A stretch of DNA of 64,000 nucleotides. Origin: Sulfurimicrobium sp963741495 (GTDB lineage Bacteria; Pseudomonadota; Gammaproteobacteria; Burkholderiales; Sulfuricellaceae). The notes beneath the pieces are model-generated. The model was not told where the DNA came from. It worked only from the letters and a program-made list of their open reading frames with translations, and did not search any database. Positions 46,973-58,080 of the stretch are shown here, in pieces. Numbering within the stretch: the stretch's first letter is position 1; each line of letters starts with the position of its first letter. The stretch covers positions 62,001 through 126,000 of the forward strand of contig CAVUID010000015.1 in the NCBI GenBank assembly GCA_963741495.1, written 5' to 3'. Made by a program: the position numbers and the translations under genes.

Positions 46973-48574
46973 CTACGGTTGTTCTGGTGTTCGCGCCTTG
47001 CCATCGCTTTCTGTGCCGGGAACGAATTCCATGATGCGCTGCAGCAGAGGTTCGTCCAGGAAGGCCTCGGCCTGGAAGGTGCCGGCATAGGCCTGTTGCT
47101 CCTGCTTGAGTTCGTAGCAGTTCGCCCCGTCGATGTCCATCAGCAGTGCATCCATGCCCGCATCGCGGAAGGCGCGGTGGCGCTTGATAAAAAAGTGGCT
47201 GCAGCACATGCCCACGTAGGCGCTGGTGCCCTCGGCACGCATCTCCTTCAGGGTGTCCACCAGTTGTTCGTAGCGAACAATGGTTTTTACTGACATGCCG
47301 CGTTCACGGCCAAGTCGGTAGGCCTCGCCCACCTCGCACAGGCCGCACTCGATGCACTCATCCTGGTGGCGCCATTCGCACCAGGCAGGCTTGGCGCAAT
47401 AAGGCACCAGCATCACCGAGGCGCGTTCGAGAATATTTTCCGCAGCGGCCTTGCCAGGGCTGTGGATCATCAGGCGGCTGGCCTGTTGCCGGCTCAGTCC
47501 CAGGCTCTGGCAGCCATGGTGCTTGTCGAGCAGGATTCTGGCCAGCCCGCAAAAGTCTTCTGCGCTCATCCCCGGCGTGTCTTCCGAATGTTTTCCGAAT
47601 CTGCGGCGGATCGCTTCTTCCAGCGCCACTACTGGTATGCCGCTCATGGCTTGCTGCAAGTCGGCAAAGAAAGTGGCTTCGGCAGCCTGGCAGTCAGTAG
47701 CGAATTCGATGCGGCCGACAACGCCTTCCGGTGTGAAGGTGGCGCGACCGCGCAGCAGCACGCCAGTGGGCGTTTTCCACAGCGCTTCCAGCCAGTTTTC
47801 ATCCTGCCCGCTCCAGTCGATGGCGTGGGCCGGTAATGCAGATCGTGCAGTCGCTCCTGATATGGCCGTTTCGCCGGGGCTGACGGATTGCAGGGAGAGA
47901 GAAAAAGCGCGTGCCAGTTGCGCTTCAAGTGCTTGTTGCAAAACCTGTTCCGGCACATCGGGGCATCGCTCGCTGAATGTCGCGAAGCGGTCCCGGGCGG
48001 CAGAAAGGCCATCGGGAGAAAGCTTCTCCGTCGGCACCCGCAAGGCTTCCAGCATGGCCCGGATGTCCACATCGAGCAGCAGTATTCCCTGGAGCAGCAG
48101 CACGCCTTGCTCCACCACGGCAAATACGCTGGCAATTTTTCGCCCTTCGATTTCTACGTCGTTGGGAAACTTGAAACCGGCTTCCAGACTGAATTCGGAG
48201 AGTGCTGCGATAATCGCTGCGCAAGCGGCTTTCAGATTGGATTCCAGGCTACCTTTCGCATCGCCCAGCACCAGGGTGAAATTCATCTGTCGGGGATCAT
48301 GGTACAGGGCGCCGCCGCCAGTGATGCGCCGCGCCACCTCGATGCCCCGATCCGCGCAATGCGCCAGCCGCAGTTCCCTGTCGATGGCCTGAAAGCGCCC
48401 CACGCTGGCGCAGGTTTGAGTGCGGTAGAAGCGCAACAGGTCCGGGCGTTGCCCGTCTGCGCACAGGGCCAGCCATGAATGGTCGAAAGCCAGATGGCGA
48501 AGCGCGCTGTCGGTGCCGGCGTTGAACAGCAGGGTGGGGCGCGAGGCTAAAGTTTGTCCCGGGCAATAAGGCAT
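46973..48574 (-). CDS. Lipoate-protein ligase A domain fused to a DUF116-like cysteine-rich domain
   Basis: 533 residues. Residues about 15-310 form the LplA/LipB fold: RRITGGGALYHDPRQMNFT (82-100) and FPNDVEIEGRKIAS, with the presumed catalytic Lys146. Residues about 340-520 are DUF116-like and carry eight cysteines: C393, C399, a CxxCxxC at 407/410/413, CC at 457-458 and C486, fit for an Fe-S cluster or zinc. Single-domain LplA attaches lipoate to E2 or GcvH proteins. The fusion suggests a dedicated lipoylation step, possibly of a sulfur-metabolism lipoate protein; that is inference. Confidence 0.8.
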   Translation of the reverse strand: MPYCPGQTLASRPTLLFNAGTDSALRHLAFDHSWLALCADGQRPDLLRFYRTQTCASVGRFQAIDRELRLAHCADRGIEVARRITGGGALYHDPRQMNFTLVLGDAKGSLESNLKAACAAIIAALSEFSLEAGFKFPNDVEIEGRKIASVFAVVEQGVLLLQGILLLDVDIRAMLEALRVPTEKLSPDGLSAARDRFATFSERCPDVPEQVLQQALEAQLARAFSLSLQSVSPGETAISGATARSALPAHAIDWSGQDENWLEALWKTPTGVLLRGRATFTPEGVVGRIEFATDCQAAEATFFADLQQAMSGIPVVALEEAIRRRFGKHSEDTPGMSAEDFCGLARILLDKHHGCQSLGLSRQQASRLMIHSPGKAAAENILERASVMLVPYCAKPAWCEWRHQDECIECGLCEVGEAYRLGRERGMSVKTIVRYEQLVDTLKEMRAEGTSAYVGMCCSHFFIKRHRAFRDAGMDALLMDIDGANCYELKQEQQAYAGTFQAEAFLDEPLLQRIMEFVPGTESDGKARTPEQP

Positions 48575-48648
48575 GGATGAGGTGGATGGTGGAAAAGCCC
48601 TTTCTATACCTCTGAGCCGTTTGCGGTCAATAGAATACTCAGTGATTG

Positions 48649-48677
48649 CTTGAAATCACCTCGACCCTCCCCAAAGT
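48649..48677 (+). promoter_or_regulatory. Sigma-32 heat-shock promoter of clpB
   Basis: CTTGAAA (48649-48655), a 13-bp spacer, then CCCCAAAGT (48669-48677). This is close to the E. coli consensus CTTGAAA-N11-16-CCCCATNT. The 3' end lies 29 bp before the clpB ATG. Confidence 0.8.
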
Positions 48678-48706
48678 AGGGGTTAATTCAATGCGAGGAC
48701 AATGCC

Positions 48707-51290
<2,584 letters not shown>

Positions 51291-51306
51291 TAACAGTGAC
51301 TCTGAA

Positions 51307-51335
51307 AACCGGGCGCCTCGGCGCCCGGTTTTTTT
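51307..51335 (+). terminator. Rho-independent terminator after clpB
   Basis: Stem AACCGGGCGCC (51307-51317) / GGCGCCCGGTT (51320-51330) with a short loop and then seven T residues in a row counting the stem end. It stands 16 bp after the clpB stop. Confidence 0.92.
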
Positions 51336-51365
51336 ATGCCCCAAACCCGGGGTTATAATGCTGTT

Positions 51366-51785
51366 ATGAAACAGACTCAGGGTATTCTGGAACTTGCCAA
51401 TCGTGGACGCGGTTTATATGCCTTCACGTCCGAGGTGGCGCGCTGGATTGCCGCCTCGGGTATTGCCGACGGACTGCTGACGCTGTTTGTCCAGCATACT
51501 TCCGCCAGCCTGCTGGTGCAGGAAAACTATGATCCGGATGTGCAGGCCGATCTGGAGCGTTTTTTTGCCCGCCTGGTGAAGGATGGCGACCCGCTGTTCG
51601 CGCACAGCCTGGAAGGGCCGGACGATATGCCGGCGCATATCCGTGCTGCGCTGACCCAGACCCATCTTTCCGTCCCGGTACAACAGGGCAAGATGATGTT
51701 GGGGACCTGGCAGGGCATCTATCTCTACGAACATCGCCACCAACCGCAACATCGCAGGGTGGCGGTTCATTTGATAGGGGAATGA
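51366..51785 (+). CDS. yjbQ: YjbQ family protein (UPF0047)
   Basis: 139 residues from ATG 51366; an in-frame ATG at 51336 lies in the terminator. The family signature is complete: LFVQHTSASLLVQENYDPDVQ in part (VQHTSASLLVQENYDP), RAALTQTHLSVPVQQGKMMLGTWQ in part (LGTWQGIYLYEHR). YjbQ proteins form small trimers with weak thiamine-phosphate synthase activity in vitro; the cellular role is unclear. Its stop overlaps the next start by 4 bp. Confidence 0.88.
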   Translation: MKQTQGILELANRGRGLYAFTSEVARWIAASGIADGLLTLFVQHTSASLLVQENYDPDVQADLERFFARLVKDGDPLFAHSLEGPDDMPAHIRAALTQTHLSVPVQQGKMMLGTWQGIYLYEHRHQPQHRRVAVHLIGE

Positions 51786-52648
51786 ATTTGGTAATCAAGA
51801 AAGTTTTTCTGCGTTTACTATTTGCGGTACTGGGCGCCTTGAGTATGGATGCCGCACTGGCGGTCGCGCTGAATGATGCGAACGCCGTGCCCCATATCAA
51901 CGCTGCCGGTCGCGAGGGTTATCAGGCTTTCCTGCATGCTGGCGGGCACCGGGCTTTTGCCATTGCGCCGGGCGGCGCCTGGGCATGGAAGGGCGACGAA
52001 GTCACTGCGGACATGGCTGCCGATGCGGCTTTGCAGTTCTGTCAGAACAGCACGGCTCAAACCTGCGTGCTGTATGCACTGGACGACAGGGTCGTATTTG
52101 ACGCAAAAAACTGGAGTGCCTTGTGGCGGCCTTACCGGAGCCGGGATGAAGTGGCAAAGGCTGATACCGGCAAGGCGCGAGGCGAGCGCTTTTTCGATCT
52201 CGCCATCAAGTCGCCATCCGGCAAGGCCATGAAATTATCCGATTTGCGCGGCAAGGTGCTGCTGGTGCATTTCTGGGGAACCTGGTGCCCGCCGTGCCGC
52301 AATGAAATGCCCGAGTTGCAGAAACTGCACCAGGCCCTGGGGAATGCCAAGGATATTCAGCTGGTGTTGTTGCAGATGCGCGAGGATTACGGCACGGCCA
52401 GCCTGTGGGTGGATGCCCAGGGCTTCAAGCTGCCGCTATTCGATTCCGGCTTGCTGGATGCCGGTTCGGATACCTTGACTCTGGCCAATGGCAAGCAGAT
52501 ACGCGACCGCGAACTGGCCCGGGTGTTTCCGACCACTTATGTGCTGGACAAGCACGGGATGGTGGTGTTTTCCCACGTTGGGCCGGTATCGGGCTGGCTG
52601 CAATATTTGCCGTTCCTGCGCGATGTGGCGGCCCGATCCGGAAAGTAG
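51782..52648 (+). CDS. Exported TlpA-like thioredoxin with an extra N-terminal domain
   Basis: 288 residues. Signal peptide FLRLLFAVLGALSMDAALA, then about 95 residues with a Cys pair (ALQFCQNSTAQTCVLYALDD) and the pattern GGHRAFAIAPGGAWAWK, then a TlpA/redoxin domain from about 135 with VHFWGTWCPPCRNEMPELQ and the cis-Pro region FPTTYVLDKHG. The N-terminal part looks like a small self-standing domain with its own disulfide. Periplasmic reductant or client-specific redoxin; specificity unknown. Translationally coupled to yjbQ. Confidence 0.82.
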   Translation: MNLVIKKVFLRLLFAVLGALSMDAALAVALNDANAVPHINAAGREGYQAFLHAGGHRAFAIAPGGAWAWKGDEVTADMAADAALQFCQNSTAQTCVLYALDDRVVFDAKNWSALWRPYRSRDEVAKADTGKARGERFFDLAIKSPSGKAMKLSDLRGKVLLVHFWGTWCPPCRNEMPELQKLHQALGNAKDIQLVLLQMREDYGTASLWVDAQGFKLPLFDSGLLDAGSDTLTLANGKQIRDRELARVFPTTYVLDKHGMVVFSHVGPVSGWLQYLPFLRDVAARSGK

Positions 52649-52670
52649 ATGAAGCCCCGGTCAGGCGGTC

Positions 52671-53489
52671 CTATTTTGGCTCTGCAGCCGGCGTTTTGAG
52701 TTCCGGGGTCAGATGCGGCGCGATTGCCTGTAGCAGTTGCCCGAAAACTTTCGGGTTGCCGGCAATGATGTTGCCGCTCTTGAGGTAATTCTCGTTCCCT
52801 TCGAAGTCGCCCACCAGACCACCCGCTTCCTGCACCAGCAGGCAGCCGGCCGCTATATCCCAGGGCTTCAGGCCAATCTCGAAAAAGCCGTCAAAACGGC
52901 CCGCAGCGGTATAGGCCAGATCGAGCGCGGCAGAGCCCGGACGGCGCAGCCCGGCGGTTTTCTGGATGAGGTCGCGGAACATGCCCATGTAGGCATCGAT
53001 ATGGGCAAAGTTGGTATATGGGAAGCCGGTGCCGATCAGCGCGTTTTTAAGATGTGTTTCCTTGGTGACGCGCAGGCGGCGGTCGTTGAGGTAGGCGCCG
53101 CGACCTTTGGTGGCGGTAAAGAGGTCATTGTCGGACCGGGTCGTAGATTACCGCCTGGTTCAGAACGCCTTTATGAAGCAGGGCGATCGAAACTGCATAT
53201 TGCGGGAAGCTGTGGAGGAAGTTGGTGGTGCCATCGAGCGGGTCGATAATCCACTGGTATTCGGATTCGCCGCGAACGCCGCTTTCTTCTGCTAAAATTT
53301 CGTGGCTCTGGGTAGGCTTCCAGCAGGATTTCAATTATCGCGTCCTCTGCGGCGCGATCCACTTCGCTGACAAAATCATTGTGGTTTTTGCTTGTTGACC
53401 GTCAGTTTGTCGATGTCGAGAGAAGCACGGTTGATAATATTGCCGGCGCGGCGCGCGGCCTTGACCGCGATGGTGAGCATAGGATGCAT
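52671..53489 (-). CDS. suhB: Inositol-1-monophosphatase family protein, interrupted by three frameshifts
   Basis: Homology is continuous across three frames: MLTIAVKAARRAGNIINRA from ATG 53489; DFVSEVDRAAEDAIIEILLEAYP; SHEILAEESGVRG and WIIDPLDGTTNFLHSFPQ; then NDLFTATKGRG and GFFEIGLKPWDIAAGCLLVQEAGG to 52671. Each break is cured by removing one base (near 53390, 53308 and 53131), giving 271 residues, the usual SuhB length. The metal site (E in LAEESG, DPLDGT, WDIAAG) is intact. SuhB is also an rRNA antitermination factor. Three hits in one essential-type gene point to sequence errors. Confidence 0.88.
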
Positions 53490-53552
53490 AGTGGTTTCGA
53501 TGACTTTTAATGAACGGAAATTAGGCGCTATTTTACATGGGAAAGACCTGTT

Positions 53553-54281
53553 TTGAGTAACTCCGTGCTGGACAACATTCGTGTCGTGCTGAGTCACCCC
53601 AGTCACCCCGGCAATATTGGCGCGGCGGCGCGGGCCATGAAGACCATGGGGCTGCACAATCTTTTTCTGGTGAACCCCAGGCAATTTCCCGATCCGATGG
53701 CTGATGCCATGGCCTCAGGCGCGAATGATGTGTTGCAGAATGCCAAGGTCTGCGCCAGCCTGGAGCAGACCTTGCAGGGCGTGGGGCTGGTAGTGGGGCT
53801 GACAGCGCGGCACCGCGATTTGTCGCATACTATGTTGACCTTGCGCCAGGCGGCGCCGCAAATACTGGAACGAGCTGGCGAAGCGCCTGTGGCCCTGATT
53901 TTTGGCACGGAAATGTCGGGTCTTTCCAATGCGGAACTGGAAAAATGCCAGTTGCTGATTACCATCCCGGTCAATCCCGAATACAGTTCACTCAATCTGG
54001 CCGCTGCGGTGCAAGTGGTGAGTTATGAGTTGCGCACCTGCGGTGTTGTGACCGAGCCCATATCAAAAGACGCGCCTCGGGCCGTTTTCGAGGATGTCGA
54101 GCGGTTCTATGCGCATCTGGAGAGCGCACTGATCGAAATCGATTTTCTTGACCCCCTGGATCCCCGGCGCCTGATGACGAGATTGCGGCGCCTGTTCTCC
54201 CGTGCCGGGATGGAAAAGGAAGAAGTAAATATACTGCGGGGAATTTTGACGAAGGCCTGTCGAGGACGGATTCCCAAGTAA
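53553..54281 (+). CDS. trmJ: tRNA (cytidine/uridine-2'-O-)-methyltransferase TrmJ
   Basis: 242 residues from TTG 53553 (GGGAAAG upstream). SPOUT methyltransferase that methylates position 32 of tRNAs. Hallmarks: VLSHPSHPGNIGAAARAMKTMG (in part), LIFGTEMSGLSNAEL, and the knot motif CQLLITIPVNPEYSSLNLAAAVQ in part. It is often found next to suhB, cysE and iscR in proteobacteria, as here. Divergent from suhB. Confidence 0.92.
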   Translation: MSNSVLDNIRVVLSHPSHPGNIGAAARAMKTMGLHNLFLVNPRQFPDPMADAMASGANDVLQNAKVCASLEQTLQGVGLVVGLTARHRDLSHTMLTLRQAAPQILERAGEAPVALIFGTEMSGLSNAELEKCQLLITIPVNPEYSSLNLAAAVQVVSYELRTCGVVTEPISKDAPRAVFEDVERFYAHLESALIEIDFLDPLDPRRLMTRLRRLFSRAGMEKEEVNILRGILTKACRGRIPK

Positions 54282-54314
54282 ATAGTTGACTAAATCACTT
54301 GGTTATAGAATAAT
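54282..54314 (+). promoter_or_regulatory. cysE promoter with IscR type-1-like box
   Basis: The 25-bp window 54282-54306 (ATAGTTGACTAAATCACTTG then GTTAT) matches 22 of 25 positions of the E. coli type 1 IscR motif as I recall it. It overlaps -35 TTGACT (54286-54291); -10 AATAAT (54309-54314) is 17 bp away. The 5' edge touches the trmJ stop. IscR holding a cluster should repress here. Confidence 0.75.
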
Positions 54315-54340
54315 GCGATCATTGTATCCTGTTAGACAAC

Positions 54341-55093
54341 ATGTTCAAACATCTGCGTGAAGATATTGCGGTGGTGTTCGACCGCGACCCTGCTGCCCGT
54401 TCCCGTTGGGAGGTATTGACCTCCTATCCCGGCGTGCATGCCGTCCTTTTTCATCGCCTGACGCATCGCTTGTGGGGATGGAAGTTTTTCTGGCTGGCGC
54501 GTTTTACTTCTCATTTTGCGCGCTGGATAACCGGGATTGAAATTCACCCCGGCGCCACGATCGGACGCCGTGTGTTCATCGACCATGGCATGGGCGTGGT
54601 GATCGGCGAGACGGCCGAGCTGGGCGATGACGTAACGCTGTATCACGGCGTCACCCTGGGCGGTACTTCATGGAAAAAAGGCAAGCGCCACCCCACGCTC
54701 GGCAAGGGCGTGGTGATTGGCGCCGGGGCCAAGGTGCTGGGGCCAATCAATATCGGCGATGGCGCCAAGATCGGTTCGAATGCGGTGGTGGTCAAGGATG
54801 TTCCGGCCGGCGCCACGGCGGTGGGCATTCCCGCGCGCATTCTGGACGGCGAGCAGGCCGAGAAACGGGAAAATCAGGCTTCCAAAATGGGGTTTTCCGC
54901 TTATGCGATCAGCGAGGACATGAACGATCCCATGGTCAAGGCGGTGCACAGCCTGCTGGATCATACGGTGGTCACCGACCATCGCATCCAGCAGATACTG
55001 GATCATCTGAGCCGTCTGGGGGTCGAAATCAGCGATGTTGAAAAGACATCGGAAAAATTCGATGTCAATTATTTGAATAAAATAGTTGACTAA
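54341..55093 (+). CDS. cysE: Serine O-acetyltransferase
   Basis: 250 residues. Makes O-acetylserine, the cysteine precursor. N-terminal helices, then a left-handed beta-helix: GIEIHPGATIGRRVFIDHGMGVVIGETAELGD (key part IDHGMGVVIGETA), VTLGGTSWKKGKRHP, and SNAVVVKDVPAGATAVGIPAR. The C-terminal extension (about 190-250) is longer than in short SATs. Upstream of iscR and itself behind an IscR-like box, so cysteine supply and Fe-S assembly would be co-controlled. Confidence 0.94.
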   Translation: MFKHLREDIAVVFDRDPAARSRWEVLTSYPGVHAVLFHRLTHRLWGWKFFWLARFTSHFARWITGIEIHPGATIGRRVFIDHGMGVVIGETAELGDDVTLYHGVTLGGTSWKKGKRHPTLGKGVVIGAGAKVLGPINIGDGAKIGSNAVVVKDVPAGATAVGIPARILDGEQAEKRENQASKMGFSAYAISEDMNDPMVKAVHSLLDHTVVTDHRIQQILDHLSRLGVEISDVEKTSEKFDVNYLNKIVD

Positions 55094-55114
55094 AATGGTA
55101 GGGTTTCATATAGT
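55082..55114 (+). promoter_or_regulatory. iscR promoter with IscR type-1-like box
   Basis: 55082-55106 (ATAGTTGACTAAAATGGTAG then GGTTT) matches 22 of 25 positions of the type 1 IscR motif and covers -35 TTGACT (55086-55091). TATAGT (55109-55114) follows after 17 bp. The box overlaps the end of cysE. Its first 14 bases are almost identical to the cysE box. Autoregulation is expected. Confidence 0.85.
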
Positions 55115-55150
55115 ATTACGCAAGATGTACCCATTTCAAAGAGGCTAAAC

Positions 55151-55618
55151 ATGCGTTTGACCACCAAAGGACGTTTTGCGGTAACGGCGATGATTGATCT
55201 GGCCATGCGCCATGGCGAAGGACCGGTGACGCTGGCCGGAATCAGCGATCGTCAACGAATTTCACTGTCGTATCTGGAACAGCTGTTTGGCAAGCTGCGC
55301 CGTCACGGCCTGGTCGAAAGCGTGCGCGGACCGGGCGGCGGTTATTGTCTGGCCATGGAGCTGGATAAAATCTCCGTGGCGGATATCATCCAGGCAGTGG
55401 ACGAACCAATTGACGCGACCAAGTGCGGCGGTTTGGGCAATTGTCACGATGATCTTCCCTGCATGACGCATGATCTGTGGACCAATCTCAATGTAAGAAT
55501 TTTTGATTACCTGCAATCCGTGAATCTGGCACAACTGGTCGCATCGCAGCATGGAAGCAAGCATTCGGCGCATTTGGATCATCGTTTCAAACACGGCGAG
55601 GCGGCACTTCTGACGTGA
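55151..55618 (+). CDS. iscR: Fe-S cluster assembly transcriptional regulator IscR
   Basis: 155 residues, Rrf2 family. Winged helix with SLSYLEQLFGKLRRHGLVESVRGPGGGY in part (YLEQLFGKLRRHGLV). The [2Fe-2S] ligands are exactly at C92, C98 and C104 (KCGGLGNCHDDLPC), with His107. Represses isc when the cluster is present. First gene of iscR-nifS-like-iscS-iscU-iscA-hscB-hscA-fdx-iscX. Confidence 0.96.
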   Translation: MRLTTKGRFAVTAMIDLAMRHGEGPVTLAGISDRQRISLSYLEQLFGKLRRHGLVESVRGPGGGYCLAMELDKISVADIIQAVDEPIDATKCGGLGNCHDDLPCMTHDLWTNLNVRIFDYLQSVNLAQLVASQHGSKHSAHLDHRFKHGEAALLT

Positions 55619-55620
55619 TC

Positions 55621-56770
55621 ATGGCTCAGGCTTATTTCGACCACAATGCCACTTCGCCCCTCGATGAGCGCGTGCTGGCGGCAATGATGCCCTGGATGCA
55701 GGAGCGGTTCGGGAATCCCTCCAGCCGGCATGGTTTTGGCCGTGTGGCGCGCCAGGCAGTCGAAGAAGCGCGTGAGCAGGTCGCAGATGCAGTGGGGGCA
55801 CACCCTTCACAGGTATTTTTTACCAGCGGTGGTACCGAGGCCAATAATCTGGCCGTTCGCGGCATGGCGGCAGTGTTGCCGCCGACTCAGGTGGTGTGGG
55901 GCAGCATCGAACATCCCTGTGTGGCAAAGCCGTGCCAAAGCCTGAAAGCACAGGGCTGGACATCGCGCCCGCTGGCGGTGGATGATGCTGGCCGATTTGT
56001 TATGAACGATTTGGCTCAGGCGCTGGAATCGCCGACGGGCCTGGTCAGCGTGATGCTGGCCAATAACGAGACTGGCGTGTTGCCAGGATGTGGCCGAAGT
56101 GGCAAAACAGGCGCGCGCGGCGGGTGCCTGGGTGCACACCGATGCAGTGCAGGCGCTGGGCAAGATCAGGCTGGATTTTGCTGAACTGGGCGTGCATGCC
56201 ATGAGCCTGTCGTCGCACAAGATTTATGGCCCCAAAGGTGTCGGCGCGCTGGTACTCGACAAGCGCATCGAATTGATGCCCCAGATGACCGGGGGTGGGC
56301 ACGAAAAAGGCTTGCGTGCCGGCACCGAGAACGTGCCGGGTATCGTCGGTTTTGCTGCTGCCTGCGAACTGGCCGTCAGTCGCATGGAACAGGATGCAGA
56401 GCGGTTTTGCCGGATGAGGGATGAGCTTGAAACGGGCGTCGCTGCCCTGGGTGGCGTGATATTCGGTTCCGACGCGCGGCGTCTGGCAAATACCAGCTAT
56501 TTCGCCATACCCGGCATCGAAGGCGAAACGTTGCTGATCGCATTGGATCGTGCAGGGTTTGCCGTGGCCAGCGGCTCGGCCTGCGCCAGCGGCAGCACAG
56601 AGCCCAGCGCGGTGCTGCTGGCCATGGGCGTCGAGCCGGAACTGGCTAAAGGCGCGATTCGGGTGAGCCTGGGACGTGGCAACAGCATGCAGCAGATAGA
56701 AGAATTTGTACGGGTTCTGCAGGTGGAACTGGAGCGTTTGCGAACCCTGTCATCCGTAGCAGTCATGTGA
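55621..56770 (+). CDS. Cysteine desulfurase (NifS/IscS-like), frameshifted
   Basis: PLP enzyme that removes sulfur from cysteine. First frame: AYFDHNATSPLDERVLAAM, TSGGTEANNLAVRG, LANNETGVL. After 56084 the protein goes on in another frame as Q-D-V-A-E-V-A and HTDAVQALGKI, SLSSHKIYGPKGVG (PLP Lys), GSACASGSTEPS (active Cys). Dropping one C at 56083-56084 gives 382 residues. It is the second desulfurase beside iscS, and shares the shorter-loop group-I-like pattern. GTG 55615 is an alternative start overlapping iscR. Confidence 0.9.
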
Positions 56771-56786
56771 TTTTTTGGAGAATGTA

Positions 56787-57995
56787 ATGAAGTTGCCGAT
56801 TTATCTGGATTATTCCGCGACCACGCCGGTGGATCCCCGTGTGGCGGAACAAATGATTCCCTACCTGACCGAAAAGTTCGGCAATCCGGCGAGCCGCTCC
56901 CATGCCTTTGGCTGGGAAGCCGACGAGGCAGTGGAAAACGCCCGCAAACAGGTAGCCGATCTGGTCAATGCTGACCCCAAGGAAATCATCTGGACTTCCG
57001 GTGCGACGGAATCCAACAACCTTGCCATCAAGGGCGCGGCCCACTTCTATTCGGGCAAGGGCAAGCATCTCATCACCGTCTCCACCGAGCACAAGGCCGT
57101 GCTGGATACTTGCCGCGAACTGGAGCGCCAGGGCTTCGAGGTGACTTATCTGATTCCAGAATCCAATGGTCTGGTGGATCTGGACAAATTCACAGCGGCG
57201 ATTCGCCCCGATACCATTCTGGCTTCGGTGATGTACGTCAATAACGAAATCGGCGTGATCCAGGATATCCCCGCGCTGGGCGAAATCTGCCGCAGCAAGG
57301 GCGTGATCTTCCACGTGGATTCCGCACAGGCCAGCGGCAAGGTGGTGATCGACCTGCAAAAGCTGAAAGTGGACCTGATGTCCTTTTCCGCCCACAAGAT
57401 CTACGGTCCCAAGGGCATCGGTGCATTGTATGTGCGCCGCAAGCCGCGTATCCGCCTCGAAGCGCAGATGCACGGCGGCGGCCACGAGCGCGGCATGCGT
57501 TCCGGTACGCTGGCAACCCACCAGATCGTGGGCATGGGCGAGGCATTCCGTCTGGCCAGGGAAGAAATGGCGGCAGAAAACGAGCGCACACGCATGTTGC
57601 GCGACCGCCTCTACAACGGCCTCAAGGAAATCGAGGAAGTGTATGTCAACGGCGACATGGACAATCGCGTACCGCACAATCTGAATATCAGCTTCAGCTT
57701 TGTCGAAGGCGAATCGCTCATCATGGCGATCAAGGATCTTGCGGTATCAAGTGGCTCCGCCTGTACTTCCGCCAGTCTTGAGCCTTCCTATGTACTGAAG
57801 TCGCTGGGGCATAGCGACGAACTGGCGCACAGCTCGATCCGTTTTACCATCGGCCGTTTCACCACCGAGGAAGAAATCGACTACGCGATTCAGCTGCTCA
57901 AGAACAAGATCGGCAAGCTGCGCGAACTGTCGCCGCTGTGGGAAATGTTCAAGGACGGCATCGATTTGAATACCGTGCAGTGGGCAGCACATTGA
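56787..57995 (+). CDS. iscS: Cysteine desulfurase IscS
   Basis: 402 residues from ATG 56787 with GGAG upstream. Provides persulfide sulfur to IscU. KLPIYLDYSATTPVDPRVAE, TSGATESNNLAIKG, SFSAHKIYGPKGIGALYVR (in part; PLP lysine) and SSGSACTSASLEPSYVL with the catalytic Cys near 328; the C-terminus (SPLWEMFKDGIDLNTVQW) is typical IscS. It is intact, unlike its upstream neighbour. Confidence 0.97.
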   Translation: MKLPIYLDYSATTPVDPRVAEQMIPYLTEKFGNPASRSHAFGWEADEAVENARKQVADLVNADPKEIIWTSGATESNNLAIKGAAHFYSGKGKHLITVSTEHKAVLDTCRELERQGFEVTYLIPESNGLVDLDKFTAAIRPDTILASVMYVNNEIGVIQDIPALGEICRSKGVIFHVDSAQASGKVVIDLQKLKVDLMSFSAHKIYGPKGIGALYVRRKPRIRLEAQMHGGGHERGMRSGTLATHQIVGMGEAFRLAREEMAAENERTRMLRDRLYNGLKEIEEVYVNGDMDNRVPHNLNISFSFVEGESLIMAIKDLAVSSGSACTSASLEPSYVLKSLGHSDELAHSSIRFTIGRFTTEEEIDYAIQLLKNKIGKLRELSPLWEMFKDGIDLNTVQWAAH

Positions 57996-58001
57996 TTAAC
58001 T

Positions 58002-58069
58002 GGTGAGGCGTGAGGGGTAGGGGTGAGGGGAAAAACCTTCGCCTCACCTCTCACCTCTCTCCCCTAACC
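58002..58069. repeat. GGTGAGG-rich inverted repeat, family F
   Basis: GGTGAGGCGTGAGGGGTAGG at the left and GCCTCACCTCTCACCTC at the right form an imperfect stem around AAAAACCTTC. It fills the iscS-iscU gap. Built from GTGAGG(G) units. Confidence 0.75.
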
Positions 58070-58080
58070 GGAGAATTAAA

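Noticed and set aside
52671..53684. Three or four separate short minus-strand genes
   Set aside because: They are consecutive pieces of one inositol monophosphatase interrupted by single-base shifts.
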